From: Terrabacter sp. MAHUQ-38 | GTDB lineage: Bacteria; Actinomycetota; Actinomycetes; Actinomycetales; Dermatophilaceae | Direction of reading: 5' to 3' | DNA length: 64,000 nt | Assembly: GCF_014518425.1 (NCBI RefSeq) | Contig: NZ_JACVCU010000001.1 | Coordinates: forward strand, 744,001 to 808,000 | Shown here: one piece after another, positions 43,321 through 52,000 of the stretch | Layout of the letters: each line of letters begins with the position of its first letter | How positions within the stretch are numbered: the stretch's first letter is position 1 | Made by a program: the position numbers and the translations under genes | The notes under the pieces: generated by a model | Database searches by the model: none | Told to the model about the DNA's origin: nothing | What the model saw: the letters and a program-made list of their open reading frames with translations, nothing else

Positions 43321-44043
43321 ATGAGCACTGACCTGTGCGCCCTCTGCATCGACGCGAACGACCCGCGTCGTCTCGCGCACTTCTGGGCCGGGGTCCTGGG
43401 CTGGCAGCCGGCCGACGACCCCCGCGAGGGCACTGCGCTCCTGCCGACCGATGACACCGGGTTCCAGATCCGGTTTCTCCGGACCGAGCAGGAGAAGGCC
43501 GGCCCGAACCAGATGCACTTCGATCTCACGAGCACGTCGCTCGAGGACCAGCAGCAGACGGTCGCGCGCGCGCTCGAGCTCGGCGCCCGGCACATCGACG
43601 TCGGCCAACGCCCGGAAGAGGGTCACGTGGTGCTCGCCGACCCCGAAGGCAACGAGTTCTGCGTCATCGAGCCCGGCAACAGCTTCCTTGCTGACTGCGG
43701 CTTCATCGGAGCGCTCTCCTCCGACGGGTCGCAGGAGGTCGGGTACTTCTGGAGCGAGGCGCTGGGCTGGCCGTTGGTCTGGGACCAGGACCAGGAGACG
43801 GCGATCCGCTCACCTCGCGGCGGTCCGAAGATCACGTGGGGCGGTCCACCGGTCGCGCCGAAGACCGGCAAGAACCGCCTGCATCTCGACCTCGCTCCAC
43901 CAGCCGGCGGTGACCAGCAGGCGGAGGTCGACCGACTCATCTCGCTCGGTGCGACCCGGACCGACATCGGACAGGGCGACGTCAGCTGGGTCGTCATGGC
44001 TGATCCCGACGGCAACGAGTTCTGTGTGCTCACCCCGCGGTAG
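43321..44043 (+). CDS. two-domain VOC (glyoxalase-like) protein
   Basis: Encodes 240 residues formed by two tandem glyoxalase/bleomycin-resistance-type modules. Each ends in a similar motif (VLADPEGNEFCVIEP at about 110; VMADPDGNEFCVLTP at the C-terminus). It starts five bases after the O-methyltransferase stop, so the two are likely cotranscribed. The substrate is unknown. Confidence 0.9.
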   Translation: MSTDLCALCIDANDPRRLAHFWAGVLGWQPADDPREGTALLPTDDTGFQIRFLRTEQEKAGPNQMHFDLTSTSLEDQQQTVARALELGARHIDVGQRPEEGHVVLADPEGNEFCVIEPGNSFLADCGFIGALSSDGSQEVGYFWSEALGWPLVWDQDQETAIRSPRGGPKITWGGPPVAPKTGKNRLHLDLAPPAGGDQQAEVDRLISLGATRTDIGQGDVSWVVMADPDGNEFCVLTPR

Positions 44044-44088
44044 GCCGGCCAGACCCCCGGCCGGGGGCCCGCTGATCCACCACGTGGT

Positions 44089-45282
44089 TCAGGCGACGGT
44101 GTGGATCGGCTCCTTCGGGAGCTTGCGCACCTTGGCCCGCCTGCGCCGGCGCTCGGGGATCATCGAGCGCATCTCCTCGAGTCGGCCGAAGCACAGCAGG
44201 CGGTCCTCGGGTTCGAGCACGACGCGGCGACGCGGGTTGGGGATCACCGACGGCCCGCGGTGCAGGGTCAGCACCTGGATGTCGCGCTCCTCGAGGCCGG
44301 ACTCGCCGATGGTCTGTCCGACGAGGTCCGCACCGGCGTGCACGACGAGCTCCGCGACGCCGTATCCCGTTGAGACGGTGAGGCGCTGGCGCACGTCGAT
44401 CTCCGGGAAGGCGACCTGCCCGGCGATGTGGTCGACGATCGCGCCGGCGACGTCGAGGTTCGTCGCGGCCTCGATGCCCTCGAGGCCGGGCGAGGAGTTG
44501 ACCTCCATGACGAGTGGACCGTCGTTGCCCTCGAGCATGTCGACCCCGGCGACGCGGAGTCCCATGATCTGAGCCGACCGCACCGCGGCCTGTTCGTAGT
44601 CCGGCGGCAGCTCGACCGGCTCGACGGTGCCGCCCCGATGCACGTTCGACCGGAACTCGTCACCGTTGGCCCGCCGACGCATCGCCGCGACGACCCGGTC
44701 GCCGACGACGAGGGCGCGGATGTCGCGACCGCGGCTCTCGGTGACGAAGCTCTGGATCAGGACGTTCTGCTTCGTGCTGTGCAGCGTCTCGATGATCGCC
44801 TCGGCGATCTTGATCTCCGGCGCGAGGATGACGCCGATGCCCTGCGTGCCCTCGAGCAGCTTGATGACGACCGGCGCGCCCCCGACCCGCTTGATGGCCG
44901 GGATCACGTCGGCGCGGTTGCGCACGAAGGTCGTCGCCGGCATACCGATGTTGTGGCGGGAGAGGATCTGCGTCGCGCGGAGCTTGTCGCGGGCGTTCGA
45001 GATGCCGTTCGCGGTGTTCGGCGTGTAGACGTCCATCTGCTCGAACTGCCGCACGACCGCCGTGCCGAAGTACGTGATCGAGCTGCCGATGCGCGGCAGC
45101 ACGGCGTCGTAGTCGGACAGCGGCCGGCCACGGAACTGCAGATCGGGCTCCGGCCCCGTCAGGTCGATGGCGAAGCGCAGCGTGTTGAGCACCCGCACCT
45201 CGTGGCCACGGTCGAGGGCTGCGGTGCGCAGGCGCTGCGTCGAGTAGGCACGCGGAGCGCAAGAGAGGATCGCGAGTTTCAT
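44089..45282 (-). CDS. rimK: RimK-family ATP-grasp ligase with C-terminal TrkA-C (RCK_C) domain
   Basis: Encodes 397 residues. Residues 1 to about 290 follow RimK: MKLAILSCAPRAYSTQRL, YDAVLPRIGSSITYFG, PVVIKLLEGTQGIGVILA and MEVNSSPGLEGIE. E. coli RimK adds Glu to the C-terminus of S6. An extra C-terminal segment of about 100 residues (VAELVVHAGADLVGQTIGES, IPNPRRRVVLEPEDRLLCFG) looks like the TrkA-C ligand-binding domain. ATG 45282 has AGGAA six bases upstream. It is divergent, 24 bp from the retropepsin-like gene. The S6 encoded here lacks an acidic tail. Confidence 0.9.
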   Translation of the reverse strand: MKLAILSCAPRAYSTQRLRTAALDRGHEVRVLNTLRFAIDLTGPEPDLQFRGRPLSDYDAVLPRIGSSITYFGTAVVRQFEQMDVYTPNTANGISNARDKLRATQILSRHNIGMPATTFVRNRADVIPAIKRVGGAPVVIKLLEGTQGIGVILAPEIKIAEAIIETLHSTKQNVLIQSFVTESRGRDIRALVVGDRVVAAMRRRANGDEFRSNVHRGGTVEPVELPPDYEQAAVRSAQIMGLRVAGVDMLEGNDGPLVMEVNSSPGLEGIEAATNLDVAGAIVDHIAGQVAFPEIDVRQRLTVSTGYGVAELVVHAGADLVGQTIGESGLEERDIQVLTLHRGPSVIPNPRRRVVLEPEDRLLCFGRLEEMRSMIPERRRRRAKVRKLPKEPIHTVA

Positions 45283-45306
45283 CCGGGTTCCTGCCAAGAT
45301 GGGCGG

Positions 45307-45783
45307 GTGTCTGGGCCGGCCTATTCAAGCACTCCCGTGGGATGGAGGGAGTGGGTCGCCCTGCCCGGCATCGGGCTGCCGTGGGTCAAGGCCAAGATCG
45401 ACACCGGAGCCCGCACGTCCACGCTGCACGCCGAGGACGTCGAGGAGTTCGACCGCGACGGCGAGCCGTGGGTGCGTTTCACCGTCCACCCGTGGCAGGA
45501 CTCGGCGGAGGACGCCCAGAGGGTCGAGTGCCCCATCCACGACCGGCGCAAGGTGCGCTCCTCGACGGGTCACGTGCAGCGCCGCCTCGTCGTGCGCATC
45601 GACCTGACCCTCGGTGGCCGCACCGTGCCTGCCGAGGTCACGTTGAGCAGGCGCCACCGGATGGGTTTCCGCATGCTCGTGGGCCGTGAGGCCCTCCGTC
45701 AGGGCTACGTCGTCGTCCCCGACCGCTCGTACGCGGCGGGCAAGCCGCCCAAGGACGTACGCCGCCGCAACCGCGGGCGCTGA
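45307..45783 (+). CDS. retropepsin-like ATP-dependent zinc protease (RimB/DUF785 family)
   Basis: Encodes 158 residues. WVKAKIDTGARTSTLHA carries the Asp-Thr-Gly catalytic triplet (Asp32), and GRTVPAEVTLSRRHRMGFRMLVGREAL is the second conserved half. Members adjacent to RimK are proposed to remove the glutamate tails RimK adds, acting as aspartic endopeptidases. The GTG start is divergent from rimK, so the two genes could share a promoter region. Confidence 0.88.
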   Translation: MSGPAYSSTPVGWREWVALPGIGLPWVKAKIDTGARTSTLHAEDVEEFDRDGEPWVRFTVHPWQDSAEDAQRVECPIHDRRKVRSSTGHVQRRLVVRIDLTLGGRTVPAEVTLSRRHRMGFRMLVGREALRQGYVVVPDRSYAAGKPPKDVRRRNRGR

Positions 45784-45832
45784 CCGGCGCCGTCCCAGCT
45801 CCGCCGGCCCGTCTCGTCGGCGAGTGATGGGT

Positions 45833-45877
45833 GGGAGATGCCCACTCGACGGGTGTCAGTTCGAGCGGGCACTTTCG
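45833..45877. repeat. degenerate inverted pair related to the 6.3/8.2-kb repeat
   Basis: GGGAGATGCCCACTCGACGG at 45833-45852 resembles the right-array form (GGGAGTGACCACTCGACGG). CGAGCGGGCACTTTCGT at 45862-45878 resembles the left-array form. The two face each other in the gap between the retropepsin-like and epimerase genes. This indicates a dispersed family rather than a one-off duplication. Confidence 0.6.
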
Positions 45878-45888
45878 TCGTCACGCCG

Positions 45889-46884
45889 TCACGTCGTGGC
45901 GTCGTGGATGGAGAGCAGGCGCTCCTCGGCCGCCGCGTCCATCGGGCCACCGGCGCGCCCCGTCCGGGGCTCCGGCAGCCCCTCGTGCTGGAGCCAGGCC
46001 CACGTGTCGGCCACCGTCTCGGGCATCGGCCGCGCCCGCAGCCCCGACGCGTATGCCGCGGACACGTCGCACGCGTGGAGTCCGACGTACTCGCCCGTCG
46101 GTGGCACCCAGATCGGCAGCTCGGTCCACGGCGACACCTCGGCGGCCTCGACCGTCGACGGCTCGACCCAGACGAGCTCGGCGTCGCTCTCGGTGACGGC
46201 GCGCACCTCGTCGAGCAGCGCACCCATCGTCGTGTGCCCGGCCTCGCTGGCCGTGTTGAAGGTGCCGACCGGCCGCGAGCCGAGCACCCAGTCGGCGATG
46301 TCGCGACAGTCCACGTACTGAAGTGGTCGGTCGTACGGGCCTGGTGCCGGCACGCGCCCACCCGAGGCAATCCGATTGAGCCAGAACGGCATCCGCCCCA
46401 CGTTCTCGTAGGGCCCGAGGATGAGCCCGGCCCGCGCCAGGGCGACGTCGCCGTCGAACTCCTCGAGAACCGCGAGCTCGCCGCCGCGCTTGGCGGCCGC
46501 GTAGTCGCCGCCGTCGGTCGACGACGGGTCGCCCTCGACCACGGGGGCGCTCTCGTCGGAGTCCGGCTCGAGCGGCCACGAGTACACCGAGCGCGACGAG
46601 ATGTACGTGTAGTGCGGAGTGCGCCCGCTGAGCAGCCGCGCCGACGTCTGCACCGCGACCGGCGCGTCCGACCACGTGTCGACGACAGCGTCCCACTCGT
46701 CGTCGCGCAGCACCTGCCGCATCGCGTCGGGATCGAGCCGGTCGGCGTGCCGGGCCTCGGCGCCCTCGACGGGGGTGCCGCTGACGCCGCGGGTCACAGT
46801 CGTCACCTCGTCGCCGCGGGCGACGGCGGTCTCGACGAACGCGCGGCCGACGTGGTGGGTGCCTCCGAGTACGAGAAGTCTCAT
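45889..46884 (-). CDS. NAD-dependent epimerase/dehydratase-like (extended SDR)
   Basis: Encodes 331 residues. The N-terminal Rossmann motif LLVLGGTHHVGRAFVETAV is followed by THYTYIS-type strand HYTYISSRSVYSW and a YAAAKRGGELAV segment in which YxxxK supplies the catalytic Tyr and Lys. These enzymes often act on nucleotide sugars or as reductases; the substrate is unknown. Confidence 0.88.
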   Translation of the reverse strand: MRLLVLGGTHHVGRAFVETAVARGDEVTTVTRGVSGTPVEGAEARHADRLDPDAMRQVLRDDEWDAVVDTWSDAPVAVQTSARLLSGRTPHYTYISSRSVYSWPLEPDSDESAPVVEGDPSSTDGGDYAAAKRGGELAVLEEFDGDVALARAGLILGPYENVGRMPFWLNRIASGGRVPAPGPYDRPLQYVDCRDIADWVLGSRPVGTFNTASEAGHTTMGALLDEVRAVTESDAELVWVEPSTVEAAEVSPWTELPIWVPPTGEYVGLHACDVSAAYASGLRARPMPETVADTWAWLQHEGLPEPRTGRAGGPMDAAAEERLLSIHDATT

Positions 46885-46999
46885 GCCTCGATCCTCGCCC
46901 GAGCGACGCCCGACGGCCAAGGACCCTTCGCTCTCGACGTAAGGCGGGCCCGGTCCCGCGTGCTCCCGCCCACCTCGGCGCTGTGCCGCCTACCCGCGC

Positions 47000-47437
47000 C
47001 TACTCCCAGTCAGCGATCCGTGCCGTCGGGGTGCGGCCCTCCGTGAGGTCGGCGACGTGCTGCGAGAAGCGCGGACAGGCGACGATGTCGTGCGCCCGGC
47101 ACCGCAGCGCGTGCTCGGTCATCTCCCGCGACCGTTCGATGGACCTCGCCCGCTCGTCGAGGCCGCGCAGGTGCGCCTCGAGCACCTCGTGGCGGCCGGC
47201 GGCCTCGCCGTCGAGGAGCACACCGATCTGCTCGAGCGTCATGCCGGCAGCCTTGTTGCGCAGGATGACTGCCACCCGGACGAGGTCGCCGTGCCCGTAG
47301 CGCCGGTAGCCCGACGCGTCGCGCTCGGGCGTCAGCAGGCCGAGGCTCTCCCAGTGCCGGAGGACGTTGGTGGGCAGCTCGAACCGGGCCGCCAGCTCGC
47401 CGACGGTCCAGCTCTGCTCACGATCGCTTGCCTTCAT
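47000..47437 (-). CDS. MerR family transcriptional regulator
   Basis: Encodes 145 residues. The MerR winged helix (WTVGELAARFELPTNVLRHWESLGLLTPERDASGYRRYG) is followed by a coiled-coil dimer helix and a C-terminal part with two cysteines (ALRCRAHDIVACPRF) that could sense thiol stress or metals. Its start codon lies inside a 20-bp palindrome that is probably its operator. It is divergent from the thioredoxin-reductase-like gene. Confidence 0.92.
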   Translation of the reverse strand: MKASDREQSWTVGELAARFELPTNVLRHWESLGLLTPERDASGYRRYGHGDLVRVAVILRNKAAGMTLEQIGVLLDGEAAGRHEVLEAHLRGLDERARSIERSREMTEHALRCRAHDIVACPRFSQHVADLTEGRTPTARIADWE

Positions 47438-47450
47438 GTCCACATGAAGG
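47431..47450 (+). promoter_or_regulatory. MerR operator in the divergent promoter region
   Basis: CCTTCATGTCCACATGAAGG is a perfect palindrome (9-bp arms, CC centre) of 20 bp. It spans the merR start codon and ends 47 bases before the reductase-like start. MerR-type regulators bind such dyads inside promoters with long 19-20-bp spacers. Translation of merR would be blocked when the site is occupied. Confidence 0.8.
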
Positions 47451-47497
47451 TACACGCTGGATCCCGAAGCAGCACAACGACAGCAAGGAGAGACCAC

Positions 47498-48397
47498 GTG
47501 CACACCGACGTCGCCATCATCGGGGGAGGACCCGCCGGCCTCCAGGCAGCCCTGACCCTCGGCCGCATCCACCGCGACGCCGTCCTCTTCGACGACGGCA
47601 CCTACCGCAACGCCACCGTGAGCCACATGCACAACGTCGTGGCGCACGACGGCACCCCGCCGGAGGAGTTCCGCGCGCACGCGCGCAAGCAGCTCGCGGC
47701 ATACGACACGGTCACGGTGCGGGAGGAGCGTGTCGACACGATCGAGGAGGTCGGCGGGATCTTCCACCTGCGCGTCGCGGACGGCTCGACCGTGACGGCC
47801 TATGCGCTCATCCTCGCCACGGGTGTGCGGGACGGGCTGCCGCCGGTGCCGGGGCTCGACGAGCTGTGGGGCGACTTCGTCGCGCACTGCCCGTTCTGCC
47901 ACGGCCACGAGCTCGGTGGACAGCGCGTCGGCATCCTCGGCGCGGCGGTGGCACCGCACCTGTCGGCGCTCCTCGGGCCGATCGCCTCGGAGCTCGTCGT
48001 CCTCGCGGACGGCGAGGACCTCCCCGACGAGTGGCACCCGGGTCCCGTGGTGCGCACCGAGCGGGTCGTCTCGGTCGAGCGGCACGGGGACGGCGTACGA
48101 GTGACGCTCGAGGGCGCGGACGGCGAGCAGGTGCACGAGCAGGTCGCAGGCCTCTTCGTGAAGCCTGCGCTGCGGCAGTCCACGGCGTTCGCGGAGCAGC
48201 TGGGCCTCGAGCTGAACCCCTCGGGTTGTGTGCGAGTCGACGAGTTCGGGCGGTCGAGCCGCGAGCGGGTGTTCTGCGCCGGTGACATGGCGCACCTCGC
48301 CGCGTACCCGATGCCGATGGCGTCGGTCGTCATGGCGTCGGCAGCCGGCCAGCTCGCGGCATCGGCGGCCACCATGGCGCTCCTGGCTCGTCCCTGA
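47498..48397 (+). CDS. thioredoxin-reductase-like FAD/NAD(P) oxidoreductase
   Basis: Encodes 299 residues. FAD motif VAIIGGGPAGLQAALTLGR and the dithiol HCPFCHG within the central domain resemble thioredoxin reductase. Final motif VFCAGDMAHLAAYPMPMASVVMASAAGQLAA also fits. It lacks a clear NADPH-binding GxGxxA in the second domain (VGILGAAVAPHLSALLG), so it may be an FAD-dependent disulfide oxidoreductase that uses another donor, as in ferredoxin-type or DUF-type homologues. AAGGAG is seven bases upstream of GTG 47498. Probably controlled by the divergent MerR. Confidence 0.88.
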   Translation: MHTDVAIIGGGPAGLQAALTLGRIHRDAVLFDDGTYRNATVSHMHNVVAHDGTPPEEFRAHARKQLAAYDTVTVREERVDTIEEVGGIFHLRVADGSTVTAYALILATGVRDGLPPVPGLDELWGDFVAHCPFCHGHELGGQRVGILGAAVAPHLSALLGPIASELVVLADGEDLPDEWHPGPVVRTERVVSVERHGDGVRVTLEGADGEQVHEQVAGLFVKPALRQSTAFAEQLGLELNPSGCVRVDEFGRSSRERVFCAGDMAHLAAYPMPMASVVMASAAGQLAASAATMALLARP

Positions 48398-48399
48398 GC

Positions 48400-48849
48400 T
48401 CAGCGGCGCCGAGGTCGGCGCGCCAGCAGCTGTCGGGCGCGGAGCGCGGCGAACACCCCGACCGCGCCGGTGACCGTGAGCAGCACCACCTGGTATGCCG
48501 TCAGCCAGCCCGTGAGGCGAGCGTTTCCCAGGCCTCCGTCGAAGAAGCCGGAGGCGATGCTCACGAAGCAGGCAAGCGCGAGCAGTCCAGCCGGGACCGC
48601 GCCCCACCGACGCCGCGTGGACACGGAGAGGTAGGTGAGGATCGCCTGTCCGGCCATCATCGGGACGGGTGCGGCGAGCAGGGCCGCGGCGCCCCAGGCC
48701 TCCGCCCACGTGTTGACACCGCTCGCGACGGCGAGGAGGCCGCCGCCGACGTCGACGCCGAGCAGGATGAGCTGCGCGGCGACGAGCTGCGTCGCGGGCC
48801 GCGACGGACGACTCTCGGTGCGCAGCGTCGGGTCGAGGGTGGTGGTCAT
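48400..48849 (-). CDS. integral membrane protein of unknown function
   Basis: Encodes 149 residues with four hydrophobic segments (TQLVAAQLILLGVDVGGGLLA, AAALLAAPVPMMAGQAILTYL, AVPAGLLALACFVSIASGFF, VVLLTVTGAVGVFAALRA) and a basic C-terminus. No family is recognised. It converges on the oxidoreductase, with the stop codons two bases apart. Confidence 0.75.
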   Translation of the reverse strand: MTTTLDPTLRTESRPSRPATQLVAAQLILLGVDVGGGLLAVASGVNTWAEAWGAAALLAAPVPMMAGQAILTYLSVSTRRRWGAVPAGLLALACFVSIASGFFDGGLGNARLTGWLTAYQVVLLTVTGAVGVFAALRARQLLARRPRRR

Positions 48850-49022
48850 GGCGTGGTCCTCACTCGTGGTCCGACCCGTCGGTCCGGGTCGCCTGTGACG
48901 AGCGTCCTCCGCGGTTCTTGCGACCGTCTTGGGGCCGACCAGGGGTGGGGCCGAGCGCGGAGGCGACGGGGTGGATGCCGCAATCAGCCCCGCCGCGCCG
49001 GCCCGCTGGCTACCTTGACGGC

Positions 49023-52000
49023 ATGCGCGTCTTCGTCCTCGGCGGGAGCCGGGTCGAGCGTGCGCCCGGCGCCCCTGCTGACGCCGACCAGGAGCACCTC
49101 GGCGAGCCCGCCGGCCTCCGCGAGCGCGTCGACCTGGGCGCGCGCAAGCCACGCTCGATCGTCGCAGCGCTCGCCATGCGTCCCGGACGTCCCGTCCCTG
49201 TGGACCTGCTGGCCGACCTCGTCTGGGCCGGCGAACCGCCACCGGCCGCGCACGGCGCCCTGCACGCGTACATCTCCGGTCTGCGCAAGGCCCTCGAGCC
49301 CGGGCGTCGAGGCCGGTCCGCGCCGTCCGTGCTCGGCAGGAGCGACCACGGCTACGTCCTGTCGGTGCCGAGGGACGCCGTCGACACGCACCGCTTCGCC
49401 GTCGCCGTGCGTGACGCGGAGCGGTCCCTTGCCCCGCTGGGCACGCAGTTCAGCACCGGGCTCGCGAAGGACTGGCCGTCGCGCACCGAGGTCGTGTCAA
49501 CGCTCGACCGGCTCGACGAGGCGCTCGCCCTGTGGGTGGGTGAGCCGTACGCCGACCTGCCCGACCACCCGGACGTGCTCGCGGAGCGTGCCTCCCTCGA
49601 ACGGTTGCGCGCCGCCGCCGAGGAGACCCGGCTGCTGGGCCTGCTCGCCCTTGGCGAACACGTCAACGTGCTCGCGACGACCGAGCCCCTGACCACGCTG
49701 CACCCGACGCGCGAGCGGCTCCACGCTCTCCACGCCCTCGCCCTCGTGCGCGGGGGACGGCAGGTCGAGGCGCTCGACCACCTCCGGGACGCCCGGGCGC
49801 ACCTCGCCGACGAGCTCGGGCTCGACCCCGGACCCGAGCTGCGCGACGCCGAGCAGGCCGTCCTGCGCCAGGAGCCGGGGCTGCTCGAGTGGCTCCGCCC
49901 CCACTCGTCGAGGTCTGGGGCACGGTCGCCGTCGCAGGAGCCATCGCCGGGCCGGGGCACGCTCGGTGATGCGACGTCGACCGCTGGGGCCCACGACGGC
50001 TCGGCTGTCGCCGACAGCGCAGGTGCGGCCGGCGCAGGCGCGTCGACGCCCCGTGGCGAGGAGCCGATCGGCCGCACGGACGAGCGGGTCGGACTCGAGC
50101 AGCTGCTCTCGGACGCGCTGTCCGGGCGCACCAGCTCCGCCCTGGTCGTCGGTGAACCGGGCATCGGCAAGTCGTGGCTCGTGCGCTACCTCACCGAGCG
50201 GGCCCGCGGGCTGGGCTTCGTCGTGGCCTCCGGCTCCTGCTCCCAGGACGACGGTGCCCCTCCGCTCTGGCCGTGGCTGTCGGTGCTCCATGCCCTCGAC
50301 GAGCAGGCGCCGGGTGGTGGTGACGACAAGCCCAGCGGGCTGGCCGAGATGGTCCCCGACACCACCGATCTCGGGCCGGGCCGGTCGGCGTTCCAGACGT
50401 GGCAGCGTGTCGCGTCCGCGGTGCTCGCGGCGTCGGCGCGCGTCCCCGTCCTCGTCGTCCTCGACGACCTGCACTGGGCCGACGATGCGACGCTCCGCGC
50501 CCTGCGCCACCTGCTCGAGGTCGCGCCGGAGACAGCCCGGCTCTTCGTCGTCGGGACGAGGAGGTCCCACCCTGAGCCGAGTGGTGCCCTCGCCGAGGTG
50601 GGAGAGGCGTTCGCCCGCAGGCAGGGTCTGCGCCTCGACCTCGTCGGCCTGCCGGGCGCGGATGCCGCCGAGCTCGTCCACTCGGTCGTCGCCGGAGTGC
50701 CAGCCGGCACGGTCAACGAGTGGCACACCCGCACGGGCGGCAATCCCTTCTTCCTGCTCGAGCTCGCCCGGCTGGGCGCTGCCGGCAGCACCGGCGTCCA
50801 CGGGGGAGGGGTGCCGGCGACCGTGCGCGAGGTCGTGATGCGGCGCGTGGCCCAGCTGCCGGGGGCGACCATCGCCGCGCTCGGCACCGCGGCGGTGGTG
50901 GGCCGGTCGTTCCGGGCCGAGACCGTCGCCGCCGCAGACCAGGATGACCCGGACGAGACCGCTGAGTCGCTCGAACCGGCCCATGCGGCAGGGCTGCTCG
51001 TGGACCATGAGGCTGACGGGTTCGCGTTCGCCCACGCCCTCGCACGCGAGGCCGTCTACCTCTCGATCCCGCAGCGTCGACGGGCCCGCCTGCACGCGCA
51101 GATCGCCCACGCGCTCGCGACCAACGAGTCGCTGCGTGCCGCGTTCACACCCGACGAGCTGACGGCCGAGCTGGCGCGGCACTGGCTCGCGAGTGGTCCG
51201 AGCCACGCAGAGCAGGCATGGCGGGCCGCGGGTGCCGCGGCCACCCAGGCGCGCAACGCCGCGGCGTACCGCGATGCCATGCGGATGCGGTCGGAGGCCG
51301 TCGCCGCGCACCGGCGGGTGCCCGGCGCGAGCCAGGAGGAGCGCTGGGACCTGCTGCTCGAGCTGGCCCGCGACGCCGCCTACGCGGCGCACTGGCCACA
51401 GGTCGTCGACGCAGCGCTCGAAGCGTTGGAGCTCGGTCGCTCACTCGGCTCGCCCGACCGCGTCGCTCGAGCCGCTGCCGCGATCTCGCACTACTGCGTG
51501 TGGATGCCGCACTCATGGCTCGAGGTCTTCGAGGACGCCATCGACGACCTGCGGTGGGCCCTGCGGACCCTGTCGGAAACCGACTCGCCGACGCGGGCCC
51601 TGCTGCTGCTGTCGCTCGCGGTCGAGCTCTACTACGACCAGAACGCCCCCGCCGAGCGGGCGGCCCTCGTCGATGCCGGCCTCGCGGTGGCTCGCCGCAT
51701 CGGCGACCCCGAGCTGCTCTCGTGGGCCACCCGCGCGGCCTGGATCGCGTCGTGGAGCCCGTCGCGTACCGAGGCCCGGCTCGGCATCGGAGCCGAGGGT
51801 GTCGCAGCCGCCCGAGCAGCGGGCGATCCTGTGGCAGAAGCGGTCTCACTCCTCACGCTCGCCACCGACCACCTCGAGCTGGGCCAGGTGGACGAGTGGA
51901 CGAGACTGGCAGGGCAGGCCGACCGCATCGCGCGCCGCGAGCGACTGCCGTTCGTGATCTACACGTACAACTGGGTCGAGCTGTGCCTCGCGGCGATGCG

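Noticed and set aside
47000-48709. 569-codon minus frame covering merR and the region antisense to the reductase
   Set aside because: Only the last 145 codons are MerR-like; the rest is antisense to a clear oxidoreductase and crosses the operator.
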